Shown piece by piece: positions 1 to 13,300 of a stretch of DNA of 64,000 bases. The translations under genes were made by a program, and so were the position numbers. Numbering within the stretch: position 1 is the first letter of the stretch; every line of letters starts with the position of its first letter. The notes under the pieces are model-generated. The model made no database searches, was not told where the DNA came from, and saw nothing but the letters and a program-made list of their open reading frames with translations. Source of the DNA: Hirudinaria manillensis (lineage: Eukaryota; Annelida; Clitellata; Hirudinida; Hirudinidae); NCBI GenBank assembly GCA_034509925.1, contig CM067534.1, forward strand, positions 6,598,001-6,662,000, given 5' to 3'.

Positions 1-14
1 GATTCCATTTTCAG

Positions 15-3000
15 ATCCCGTAGGTAGTTTTGGTAGCGAGCTTCAGAAGAAATTGTCATCAAAACAATCAAAAGATGACCCATCCCAATATGGCCATAAG
101 TATCTGAGGCCAGCACCCATTTACAAACCTCATTCATCGACCGACGACAATTCATCCCAGCTTTCTGATCTCCAATCTGTCGTCTCCCTGACCAAAACCC
201 AGTGCGGTTCTTCGCAGAGCTTAAGGGATTCGGGTTATGGTCAACAGTGCGATAGTGAGATAGAAAAGAGTTCTTCCAAGCCGTCCTTGTCTCGCGAAGG
301 ACCCGAAGCAGGGAGGCACAACAGACTTCCCCTCGCTCCAACGCCTTCATTGAGCTGCTATGACATGAGCAATTCAAGGGAGCATCCTAGCAAGGTTGTT
401 TCAAGGTCCATCTCTATGGTACAGAAGCCCCTCTGTCCGCCTCCGCCCCTACCCAAACCTCTCAACGACGGTAGATTTAAGAAGTGCTTTCTGTTTCATT
501 TTGTTTTTTGTTTACATTTTGCAGTGATCATCAATTCGAATGCTGTTGTTGATTACTAACTTTGCTAGCCGTGATCCTCTCCTCACAAGGAATGTGTAAT
601 GAGAATGCATGCAATAGCTTGTAACGGCATGATTCACATCTTGGGAAGATATGATTCCAGTCCAAGGATTTGCAACTCCTTGATTGACATGTATTGTTGT
701 AATCTTCTTTTAACCATTACGCATGCTGTGCTAGTTCAGGGAAAAAGTAAGAAACTTTAACTCCTGACTAAGGCAAGATGTGATTATCCTGGCTAAGAAT
801 AAATCTCGTTTATTTGGTAGGCTTAGCCATACTTTAAAGAGTCCACAAGAGTTTGTTTATGATGATCCTTATGTTGAGTGACATTGCAGAGCCTCTTACT
901 ATCACAGGATATCAATATCATTACTGATTGTGAAAGTAGCACAGTACTTTGGGTATAATTTATATCTATTATTATTATTTTTTAGATATTATAAGACTAT
1001 AGAGGATCGTTTATATTTCCAAGGCTGTTGATAGTTAAACTTAGAATTTGAATCAGAAGCTAGACTTTTTGTTTGCTCAACCATTTAAGGCATTGGAGGG
1101 TTACAGAATATATTTCTAAAAGTGCCAAACATATATATATAATATAATGCTTATTCTATTATTATTACAAGTTATAATTTTGTTGTCCATACTCTTTCAT
1201 TTGCATAGGCAACCACAGATATGCATATCCTTCGTTTTGGCCCATTTCGCATTCAGGAAGCTATGGCTTTGAGTTTTGCTTGTTGAATGATCATTTGATC
1301 GTGGAGGCATCATTTGAATTCTTCGGCTATCGGACTGTTGTTAAACAGTTCGGCTCGTTATTATTCTTTGACATTACTTTACTTCATGTCCGGGCGACCT
1401 TCACATGGCCATCTTTATTTCTCAAAGAAATTTATCGTCTCCTATTCTTTCAACTTTCATTTTGGGGCTTCAGTTGTCAACTTCCTGATGTCTCTTTTTA
1501 TGAAAAATAATTTTTTGCTGTTGTTGTTGCAGCTATTATAAAATTTGTCACCACTTGAAGAAGTGTTATTGTTTTTCTTCTTATCTTATTTAAGTCAGAC
1601 ACTCTCACTTTTTAAATGTGCTCTCATTTGAGTAGCATTAGCTTCATCAGCTATCTCTTTGAACTCAAAATTTCCTGGTTTGCAAATTCAGCAGAGGTAC
1701 ACAATTCTAGTAACCTTGGATAAAAGCAATAGTTATGGTATTCTTGTGAACCTTACAGTACTTCAAAGTATCTTTGGGAATTCAGCACTATGTGATTGGT
1801 CTGAAACACTTACAGAGATATAAATGCATTCATTATATTTAATATCTTTAAGTTTTTGTATTTGATATACTTTTATTATTATTATTAGAACATAATCTTC
1901 TAATTGTATGAGATATAATTTTTCAAAATCTTGGCAGAAAAGCACTTAAAAATTTTTTTTTAAATTGGTGATTGGTTGTCAATAATCATGGCCGTTGGTT
2001 GATTCAGAACGTGTTAAGATAGGATCAGTCGGAAAACTCAAGTACAACCTGAGTCAGGCTTTCAAAAATATCCTTTCATCAGACACTGATGAGTTTGAAG
2101 TGGACAGACTAGAAGTTCAAAGGTCATGTAAGCCCATGAGAGAATCTATTTTTAATTGTCAACTACAGAGAGAGTTTGAGAATTCATTTTATGGGTCTTT
2201 AAAAGTTGATGGTTTGTGATTTTGTTGTCTTGTATATAAACTAAATATATGTACTTTGACTATTAATATTGTAATAATATATAATATATTATTGATAATA
2301 CCTTGCCACAATATAACTAACATGTGACATATGAAATTATTTGTGTCGATGCGTGCTTTGCCCTTAAGCTGCCATTATTTTGAAATTGTGAGTAATGGTT
2401 AGACATGGAAAATTGTAACAATTACTCTTATTCATTTTTGTGCTAATAGTAATAGCTATGCATTGTCATCAACTGTTTGACCTATAAATGATAAACTTGC
2501 ATCATTAGTGCCTTCATTTCTACTCATTCTTTAGACTCAATTGAATCAGAACTAATCCAAGCCTAAACAGAATGTTTAGGTGCCTTGTTGTGGCTAATTT
2601 ATCCATATGGCCAAGTGGACCATTAGGGAATCTGTTTTTGAGTTCTGAGATTGAGTTCTTAGTGGTTATCAGAAAAGGACTTTGCAGAAGGCTGTTCCTA
2701 CTGTGTGTTATTTTGTAGCCATTTGCCATGTCATTGAATTGATGTTGGTATCCATTCCAGGTACTAAGTTTAAAAGTTTTAAAATTAACAATAGTCAAGC
2801 TACTACCAAGCACTTCTGTCAAGAGACAAAGACTCGGTGGAGTTATAGCAAAAAATTTGTTGAAGAGAGTGACTTTGAAGATGAGAACAAAGGAGAGGGT
2901 TTAGGTAAGGATAAGTGTCGTAGAGGACGGACGGATGTGTTATTTATCATCACATATTGTATATGATATATCCTCCCTGCCTGAGAGCATAGAGTGTTGT

Positions 3001-5426
3001 GAAGGTAAAGATCAGAAGGTTGTTTGTCATCCCTATCCAAGAAGCCACCCAAGGCTGGAGTGGATACGTGGATTGCACAGGAATGCAACGGCATAGCTCA
3101 TTTCTACCATACTTTGATATCATGATAGCAATTTAATTGCAATTATTTTGCTTTGTCTGTGTGTAAGAATGCATTGTGTATGTGTTTGTAACATTGCCAC
3201 AGGGGGATGTTTATTGATCGCTGTCGATCAGTATCCCAAGAAAATCATAATATTTTCAACTTCAGAACTCCTACTGTGGATATTCATGCCTGGTGTTGAC
3301 TCAATACTGTTGAGTACTTGCTTGAAATTTGATGGCCTAAACTTGAATTTTGTTGTTCCTAAACCATCGTCATCGTTGTCATCATTCTCTGGTTTCCTTT
3401 TATGGCTTGATAGAGCCACTGTAATCATGTTTACGGTTCTTAATGTGCTTAGCTCCTGCAGTAATATAGATGATTATCAGCATAGTATTCACTAGTTATG
3501 TTCCATCTGCTACTGCTGAGTCACTAGAATATCTTGCCTTTCATTATTAAAGTGATCATAATTATTATTTGAAAAATTTAACTTATGCTTGGGATTTCCA
3601 ATCTTCAAAATTTTCAGTTTTTCATGCACAGTACTTAATATTGAAACAAATAATTAGAACTTCTGATTTGAATGAGTTATTCAATAACACTTGAGTTTGT
3701 TGTTGTAACATGTTGTCGTCGTTGTTGTTTTCCTAATATTTGTTCATTACTAACATTCTGGGGCTTGCAACCAATTTATAAATTCTTTGAAAAACCAAGA
3801 GTTACTAACTTCTAACCAACAAAACCTTAATTTAATAGTTTTTATAATACTTCTAGTCTGGAGTCTAATATTTTTATTGAATGCATTAATGTTCTCCTAA
3901 ATATTAGTGCTATTAAGAATTAGTAACGAGCCGTGACTCGTTTGACTGAGTAACGGACAACTGTAATGGCGTGTTTTTTTTCATTATTTTATTCCAAATT
4001 AAATGATAATTAAAGGAAATCATTTTACGAAAGGACTCACTACATATTAAATAGATAAAACATATTTTAGGAATAGAAAGAATATTAATTTTAAAAATCT
4101 TATTATAATCAGACATAAAAATTTCATAATAAAATAAAACCCATGAATTTGGCTCATCATTGTTTAGGAGGACCGACATCATCGAATAGTACGGTCGGTC
4201 CGGCGGGTGGCAGAGGCGGAAGAAATGCGGGACCCCCGGCCTTGGCGGGCCTATTTGCGGGAGGTGTTCCCAGACCCAAAGCCATGGCATCTCATGGTTT
4301 GTCAATGATTCCTTCGCTTACTTATAAAGTTACAACAACAATCATTGAGGTCCATTTATCTGCTTATCTATCCTCGTTTGAAGTTTCTCGTTTTTGCCAG
4401 ATTCTCCAGTCCAGAATGGCTACAGATCAACTCCAGGACACAGACCAGTCAGACCTATGGTCACAAATAGTGCCATGGCACCACCACCACCACCTCCTTC
4501 TGCTGCTTGCAAGCCATCAGCCAATCAAGAGAGCTTGACGGGACACGGAGCGAATGGAAGGATAAGCGGACTGGGAATTCCAAGCGGATTTCCTCCTCCG
4601 CCTGCCTCGCAGACGCCTCGTCCGCCACCCCCGAAGATTTCCGGGAACCGTGCTCCACCACCGCCGCCTCCTGCCAGGACGTTGGACAATCGCGCTCTTC
4701 CTCCTCCTCCTCCTCCACAAGCGGCATCTTCCAATGGCAAGGTGCCACCCCCTAAGTATGCACCCCCACCCATCCCACGTGCTCCGGGGACTGCCCCCCC
4801 TCCACCTCCGCCTGCCAGGAACAACCCTCCGCCACCACCTCCGCCTGCCAGGGACCAATCGGCTCCGACTCGACCCCCTGCCAGTGCCAAACCTCAAGTG
4901 CCACCAGTGCCTCCTCCAATCAAGAAGAATTGTTAGTTTGTTGTTATTGCAATGCAGGAATTATTGGTCTGATATTTTAAAAGGTTGAATGTATTTCAAG
5001 TATATTTGTGACATTCATTCGTACTCAAACTGATATCACAGCACATTGATATCTATATTGGACGGGGTTGACAGTTGTGATCATCGAGAAGATGTTATCA
5101 AATTAGCTTTTATGTTTTCAGCATTTGAGTCAAGGTTCAGTTTCCACAATGAACTTCCTCCTGCTCCCGGAACTTTCCGCAAATCCCCGAAGACCTACCC
5201 TAGTGCTGCACCAAAAAGTACCAGGAGCAGTGGCTCAGGTTTGTCTCAAAATATCCACAGAAATTTGAAATATATTACTACCAATAAGATAATGTCGTTG
5301 ATTTATTCATTTACATGAATTTCCTACTGACATTATAAGCAAAATTGGGTCGTTAAAAATATGTCTCCCTACCTGAAATATTTCCTTCCAGGTAATAGAC
5401 CTTGTCCTCCCCCGCCTCCGGTCTGA
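15..5426 (+). CDS. WIPF: WIP/verprolin-family actin regulator (WIPF-like), 5' end outside window
   Basis: Exons 15-470, 2008-2127, 2761-2904, 4168-4296, 4401-4931, 5122-5238 and 5392-5426 join in frame. WIP proteins bind actin through an N-terminal WH2 motif and hold N-WASP through a C-terminal segment. Seen here: a glycine-rich stretch followed by GLFAGGVPRPKA (exon 4), which resembles the segment after WH2 in WIP; a long polyproline region (exon 5, many PPPPPP runs); and a C-terminus with FESRFSFHNELPP, KTYPS and RSSGSGNRP, matching the WASP-binding ESRFYFH...KSYPS...GSNRR pattern. The gene ends in PPPPPV-stop. The WH2 exon should lie upstream of this window. Exons 1-3 (serine-rich, then acidic and lysine-rich) do not match WIP as I know it and may be cassette exons. 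Every internal junction is phase 1. Confidence is high for the 3' half and lower for exons 1-3. Confidence 0.8.
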
Positions 5427-7305
5427 AAATGCAGATGGAATAAATGAGGATGCGACAACCTTCTAAAGACCCGACAACAACAACAACAACCACAACAACA
5501 ACAGCCTGGCAATAAGTCTAAATTACACAACTGTCTAAGTGCTTTTCTCTGTTGCAAGTTTATCTGAATCTGTAATATCCATGATTCTTATAAATATTCA
5601 TGAGGCTCCTCCAATCTGCTGACGACAGACGTTTATCTCGCTGCAGACGTTCAGCATGGCTTTTGATTTTAGTTTTTACCACCTAGGGGGACACGGAGTG
5701 CGATGCTCCGTGCCGAACTTTGCGAATCAATTTCAAGCTCTATTTTGAACAACTGGAACAACTGTCATGCCTTAGCTGAAATCAGTCTCGCTACTTGTGT
5801 ATAGCTTTTACTCTTTAATGATTGTAAATAGGAACTCCCAATCAAAAGACATGCAAGTTCTCGGCCTAAGTCTAGAATTAATTAATTAATTATTTCACAT
5901 TTAATCTACTTGAAGGTTCTGCCGGGACTCGTGGTCTAAATTTTGCACCAAAATTATTTTTATCCGTTGATTGTTGAAATTCGTTTTTTTTTTAAAGAAA
6001 TGTCGACTTAAGACGTGAAAATCATTCTTCTTGTGCTTTAAGGAGCTCTCGTCAACGTTTATTGTATTTTATAAAAAGAAAAAACAAAACATAAGTGGAC
6101 GAAAAGCCAATCCCTAGTTTAATCCTTGAATGGCCCTTTTGGGCCGCACTGTCATTACATCGTCAACACATCACATATATTTTTTTGTCGGTCCTGACGC
6201 CAAACCACCGTCTAAACTCGTTCGCGGCCTCAGGCAACAGTCGGCAATTTGCTACCAGGATCTACTGAAGTTGAAGTAATGCTATGACTTGCAAATGGTT
6301 AATTATCATTCATTTGTCATAATTGCCTCGAACCGTACGAATGCACTTGCACGACAAAAGTGAATCCGCGGGGGATGCAACGTAAAATTTGCAGCTTCAG
6401 AAACATAAGACGACAAAACCATACGATCTGGGAAGATAACAACAACAAAAAGGCTTGAAAGTAAACCGACCGAGAATTGTTTCCTTCACAATAAATCTGC
6501 CGCAAATTTCCTTGGTCAAACTTTGTCCGGTCGCTGACGGTGCAGAAGGGATGGAATTGCCGGACGAGTGAGTCGTCGCGAGCGAGGAACCAATAGGAAA
6601 AGAGCTGACAGAAGTCGAAAGATTAACTGAAGACGTGATGACGTTGTTGTTTACGATGTCGATGAAAGGAGCAATTACAAAACTGGCGCGGTGCCGACAT
6701 CCTCTTCTGCAAATTGGATATAAAACACGCGAAGATATGCCTAGTGTGTTACGGGTAGTAGTCTGTGAATGGTGGCAGACGAAGATGAATGTGAGGTGGG
6801 ACAGAACTGATGGGTGGCCGGTATGCATAGGCTATAATAATAGCTCATGCACTTTCATCTGAACTGAAAGTTTTCAACTGAATATAAAACAAAAATGGCA
6901 GACGTAGCTTCTGCAATGTACACGGTGTAATTAATTGGCAAAGATACAATACACTTAATAGCAAAAAAAAAAGAAAGAAAATACACATTTACATGCCATC
7001 AATCAAAAAAGAATGTTCATTTCGAGCCACGAATCTTTTTACAAATGGACAAAATAATTGAGATAACGTCTTAGATCCGTCTGAGAACGAAACCAACAAT
7101 CCTCTGATTCTAAACTTTGCTTGTACGTACGCACGCACGTATGTGACGGTGTCGATCGGTGCGGTCGTCAGTGACGACGACAACAGAGAAAGGGGAGCTT
7201 AAAAATCAAATCCTCTTCCGAGATTTACGTCCTCAGAGCCGAAGAATATCTTAAAAATGAAAAACCAGAGAAAGAATACTTAGAAATGAGCGCCGTCTGA
7301 GATCC
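5427..7305. other. Intergenic region between two convergent genes
   Basis: This stretch lies between the stop codons of the WIPF-like gene and the MORC2-like gene, so it should hold both 3' UTRs. A (CAA)n tract lies near 5476-5505 and an AATT repeat near 5880. The longest open frame (6397-6828, minus) has no recognisable motif and no supporting neighbour exon. Confidence 0.5.
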
Positions 7306-10300
7306 CTAATTAGATTGTTCCGACGACCCTCGGGCATGTTCGAGGGCCTGCCTGAGGCAGAGTGCCAACAAGTCGTCCACTTCGTCCGTGTCGCACTCTG
7401 AATCTATTTCGAAGTCCTGGAAAGATGTGAATTTGGTTATTAAATAGTAAAATCATCATACTTAGAAATAGGAAAATAATTCTGACATTCAGAGAAAACA
7501 ACAGCAAAGTAATTGGGCAGTGGATTTAACTGAGCAAGGATGATAAAATAATGGCTGAAAATACTTATGAAGTAAATCACGAGTAACTGGAATAACACGA
7601 TTATAGAAGCATAACTCAGTGCAGCAATTCAGCCGGAGTTGATCAGACCAAATATGACATGGATGGCTGACCTCATTTATGGTTTTGAGAAGTTTGGCTA
7701 TCATCCTCCTGACAGTGGACAGTTTATTGCTCGACTGTTCCGCCTCACACTGCTTCACTTGGGCCTCGTGCTGGAAGCTGCTCACCAACTGTTTGCGATA
7801 AATTGTGATGGTCACATTAAACCATTGAAAGATATTTTTATAAATAGAGGCATTTCTATAAATACCTTTCTCAGCCCCTTCTCGTATTGGTCAAAGAAAT
7901 CATCCAATGGGAAAGTAGAGAGATCCTGTGTGGCAAGGGAGGATACTGTTTCTTTATCCATGTACCACTGTGGAGGTAGGAAATATCTTAGGCAGGTCCT
8001 GCAAGCAGTGATTGATTGCAGATATTGATTTGATAGATGAACTCAAAGGCATTGTCTAATTAGGACTTATAAATCAATTATCAGTTAACATTTGTTTCGC
8101 TTTGTATTACCACACATAACTTAAATGATTGTGATAATTATATATTAAAACAAAGAAAGAGTTATGACTCATAACTAACTAGTAAATTGAGCTCCATAAT
8201 TTTTATACCAGTAAAATCTGTCATCATCTCTAACAGTAAACAAATACCATCCTTAATACCGTAGTCGTTGAATAATCATTATCATGAATTCATCTGAAAC
8301 AATACCTGAAACCGTTGGCAATCTCTTCGTAAGCTTGCACGTCAAAGGTGGTATTTGTCCCGCAGCTGTTGAAAGTCCTGCCTGTCGAAGCGCTGGCAGC
8401 AGGGGCGCTGGACTGGGAGTCGTCTGCGGGCAGGTCCGCGGACCCGTTCAGGGAGGCGTCGTTGGAGGGAGAAGGGTGGTGGTGGTGGTCGTCGTCATTG
8501 AGGCCGTTCTTCGGAGGACCAGAGTCGGAATGAGAGGTCGACTGAGTGTCACCGTTGGTGTCTGCTGTCAAGTTGTGGCCAGGAGAAGGCTCTGAGGGTT
8601 CGTTGGCCTCCAACGGGGAGTTGTTCTGAATATGAAGGTGCATCCAATCATTGGTCTTAAGATGTAAATGCAAATTTTATATGATATACTGATCATCAAT
8701 CATTGTCCCATTAAGGTGCATTAACAAGGCAAAATGTTATCATCATCATCATCAATATTTCTTGAATATGAATTGTAATTGAAATAAAGCAATACCTAAA
8801 ATGCTATAATATCTATTATATGAAAAGTTCCATAGTAACTATAGGTCAGTGGAGGCGCAGAAACAACAATCACCACAAACATCATCACAAAGTCACATCC
8901 TCTCACCTTATCGTCCACAACCTGAATGTCATGGCTGGCTTTCGGAAACCTGGAATATATTTTAATTTTAAATAATCATTATGCATACAGAAAATGCATA
9001 AATAATTCTGGCTGGTGATTGACAAATTTGTAACAACAAGCATTTTAGGTCCATCATCTCCTCTGATGATTTGTAATGACAATTGCTTAAATATATGCAA
9101 CCTGTGCCATGTCCAAAAATAGATTTTAGTGACCTAGATTGATGTACTACATTTCAGAGAAAATACATATCAAGAATACGTCTGATGCGACCAATTGCAT
9201 GTCGGACCCGACGAGACCATCCTCAAGTGAATAATAAGCAAATAATAATAATAATAATATCAATAATAATGGAATAATAATATCTATGCCTCACCACATG
9301 TCCGTGATTCCATGGAAGCTGTTGTTGAATCGGACCCTGCACGTCTCCTTTGAAATGCTTTCCTCCACGACTTCTCCTTCTATCCTGCACGGACGAGTAC
9401 GAAGTACATTAGAATGACCGCATAGTACCTAGGCATAGTACCTTCCCTCTATCTCCATTCACATGCCCCTTAAGTGACTAATTTTAACTGCAAGTTTTGT
9501 TGCTATAATTCAGAAAAAAAATTTTCATCACCAATTGTTGAAGTAAAATCTAAAACCCCAATCAATTTATAAATTCTGCCTGCATCACTAAGTAGACAGA
9601 AAAATGAACTGAAATGTATAATTTAAAAAAAATGTACAAAACAAACAAATAAATAAATAAAATATTAAATGATGCTAAAAATTTTAATGTTTTAAATAAT
9701 GTAGTAAATAATAATGTAATATTAATATGTTGTTAAGGTTAATTAAATACTACTATTATTAATATTATTTCTGCCTAATTGCAATAAATTGGCCACAAAG
9801 AATTAGAAAAAGGCATTAAATTAAATGTTTGAAAAATCAAAATATTGTGAAATAATGAATGTTTAATAATAAAAAACATTCTCAACAACCAACCAGAACT
9901 TCTGCACCATGGCCTTGACCTTGCTTCCCACTGTTAACAGATCCCTACTTCTCCTACTATCATCTCCTCTGATACTCTCTATCAAACCTTCGTTGTCATC
10001 ATCGTCGTCGTCGTCATCATCCTCGATGTCCTTGACCCTTCTGGTGGCGACCACAGGAGAACTTGTTCTGGCCTTCGAGCTCGAGTCTGTTGCCGTCTTC
10101 GCGATCGATCGATGGACTGAAGAAAGAATGAACTGATTAAGCAATTAATTCGTTAATGGATTTACGAACAAGAAAAAATTCATTAAACGTAATATATATC
10201 TCTCGGGCCTTGAGGTTTGAAAAAAAAAAGAAAATAAATAAATAAATTCATCATCATTACCATCACCAGCATCACCTGCATCCTCATGGAAATGCCTTCC

Positions 10301-13300
10301 AGCGGAGTCCTTCAACTTGGCGTTTTTCTTTTTCTCGTAGGTGAGAGAGGGCACGGAAACCCTCCTCCTCTTCTCGCTCAACCTATCCGAGCGGACGTCG
10401 TAGTCGTCGTCTTCGTCGTCCTCCTCCTCCAAGTCGCCGCGACTGCTGTTGTTCGTGCGTCCGCTGAAGTCGTCGTCTTCGCTGTTCAGGTTGCTATGGT
10501 TACTGCTGCTCCGGTCGGCGCTGCGTCGCGGAGTCTTGTCCCGTCGCGGTATCTTGTAGGGTCGACGGACCGGAGAAGGGGACGTCCGATGTTTTGAAGA
10601 CACGTCCGCGGAGGGCCTTCTGAGGATCGGCTGATGGAGAGAAATGAACGACGAATGAACGAATGACTGACGTACAAACACGTACTCTCGTTCCAAATGG
10701 TACGTCTTCAAACATCTAAGGACCATTGAAATTATGATAGTAATTATGTTATTTACTTATTAAACCGGTCGGCCATCTAGCAGGATTGAAATCCCTTCTG
10801 GTCAATCGATATTATATTAATTTTGCTGTTTTTGTTTTGGTTCAATAAAGACAATTGTCAAGGCATCAGAAATGTATAATTACAAATCATATCTCAACAG
10901 CTGACCTCCTTGATTGTGGAATGTTGGAGAGACTTTGTAGGCGTGTGCTTATTGGAGGGAGGGTGCTTGTGCAGCGAGGGGGCAGCCGAAGACAGAGACG
11001 CTCCGAAGTTCCTCATGGGGCGCTGGCTCGAGATTTTCAGTGACAGGTGGTTCGAAGAGGAGTGAGAGGGGCGCTGTAGCATCCCCCTTTGAAGAGGATG
11101 TTTGGAAGGCTGGAAAGAATTGTGAAGGGAAGTAAAGCATTAACAGAGCGATTTAAGAAATTTGGATGACGTGTCACATCCCCACACAAAATGCGGATTC
11201 ACGCAACTCACGGTGGCGTATTGTTTCCTCGCTTCCGTCTCCGAGGAATGCGTGAACGGATTTTGTTTCTGGAATATTACGAATTTATTAGAAAAACCTG
11301 ATTAGAAAAAGCTGAGTGAAATGTGTTTGCTTTTTTTTTAAAGGTTTGCTTTGTTACTTTTGCTTTGACGATTAAAATAAATTTACTCAAAAAAGAAAAA
11401 TATCTGCAATATCATCATCATCATCATCACCGCCATCATCATCGTTGTTGTTGTCAAAAACAGACCGCTTTGTTGCCCCTCGCTTCGCTGCCATGAGAAC
11501 TGTTTTCGATGTCATCCGAGTGGATCGAGGACATGGAGGAAGGGGATGAGTCGACCCTCCTCTTGGGTACATTCCTCTGCTTCAATAGATTGTATTATGA
11601 AAGTCTATACTGTAATACTAAATACGTTCTTGGAAACAGAGTCTATTAAGGTAGAATAGATCGTTGTATGAGTATAGTATAGAATTTTTGGAGCCTACTC
11701 TGGAAACAGAGTCTATTGGAAAAAGGTATAGATTATATTAGTTACCAGAATTATGGTGCCTATGTTGCCATATGAATAACTATAGAACACATAACTATTG
11801 GATGCATAGCTAAAGAGTCTATCAAAAGGGCCATCAATGGACTTTTTTATTTGGTTCATTACCTGCATCTTGTCCAAAAGAGACTGTTTCCTTTTAATTT
11901 CCTGCAATGGTACAGAATAATTGCAATGGTTACTGGTTAATTAAAATTAATTTGAGTCAACAAATAATAATAATAACATAATAATAATAATAATAATAAT
12001 TTACTTGTAATAAGTAAATGTTTTAGATGTTTGTGATTATTTAAAGCTAGCCTCTTCCAAGTCCTTTTCCTTCTGTTCCTTTGATTTCGGCATCTTCTTA
12101 AGGATACCCTCTGGCAGGTTCAGCTTTTCCTCGGGAGCTGAACAACTATTCAAAATTGCCTCATAAATTCAAATTTACTTATAAATAAATGAACGCATAA
12201 ATAGTATCGTATATAACATATATATATATAGTTAGTATAATGTATATCATATATATGTATATATTGCATATTATAAGCTGTTATGTATGCATATTATATC
12301 CTATTATGACATGGAATTTCATATCCAATTTTTGTTAGTCTTTTATTAATCAATTTATTAATTAATTTTTGTTAATCAATTTTTGCCTCTTGACATGTAA
12401 ATCGGAAGCATGGAGGCAAGTCTACGAGTTTAAAACTTTAGTTTAAAATGTCAGACGAACCGATTGTGGGCAGGATCGGGGTTCATGGAGCAGACCCAGT
12501 CGTCCGGGAACACTTTGTTTATGTTGTTGGATGAGTAAGGAATGATGCGCCACTTGAGGCAGAGATCTGGAATGGTCATTAAGCATAAATCCTCATCATA
12601 AACATCACCATAGCTTACAAGCTGGCAGTGATGCGATTATGATGATCATGATCTTGATGACGATGACGGCGATGATGGTGAATGGTAATACTTGAAGCAG
12701 CACACTTACCACACTGAAGAGTGATTTGAACCTGTGCAGTCCTTTTCCTGATATACTTTGGATCTGAAGATGGCAGTGCATGCCAGTTTGGACTGATGTA
12801 GCCAAAGTTCTCCCTGAAAAAAATTTAAAACCTCAATCATGTTAATGGTCTGTCTAATGTTATGATCAAAAGCCTCTTATTGATGGCATATCCTAGCACA
12901 AAAATCTTGGTAATTCTTTTCAATAAAATTACTATTTACTGTTGTTACAAAAATAAATTCTTAAATTGTGAATTGCAATAAATAATCATCATCATCATCA
13001 TCACCACCATCACCATCATCATCATGTTCTTCAGTTTCGTCATCAACATCACAATTCATTAACTATAACTCACCAAAACTTGGAAACTCCTTGTTGGGCT
13101 GGCAGAGCATTTAATAACAAAATATTCAAATTTTTACATCCATTAAAACCAAAAGCAACACCAATTTGTTTGAAAAGTATTCAAAGAAATCAATTTTAAT
13201 CAACCATAAAGTCATTCAAATCTTGTTTTTTGGCTTATTATTGTTATTATTATTATTATTACTATTATTATTATTAATTTTGTTTTGTTAATCATCAATA

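Noticed and set aside
4517-4897. Arg/Gly-rich and Gly-rich minus-strand open frames
   Set aside because: They are the antisense of the WIPF polyproline exon; CCN repeats read backwards give Gly, Arg and Trp.
6397-6828. 143-codon minus-strand ORF between WIPF and MORC2-like genes
   Set aside because: No family motif, and no supporting splice partners. Low-complexity Ser/Thr composition fits chance.
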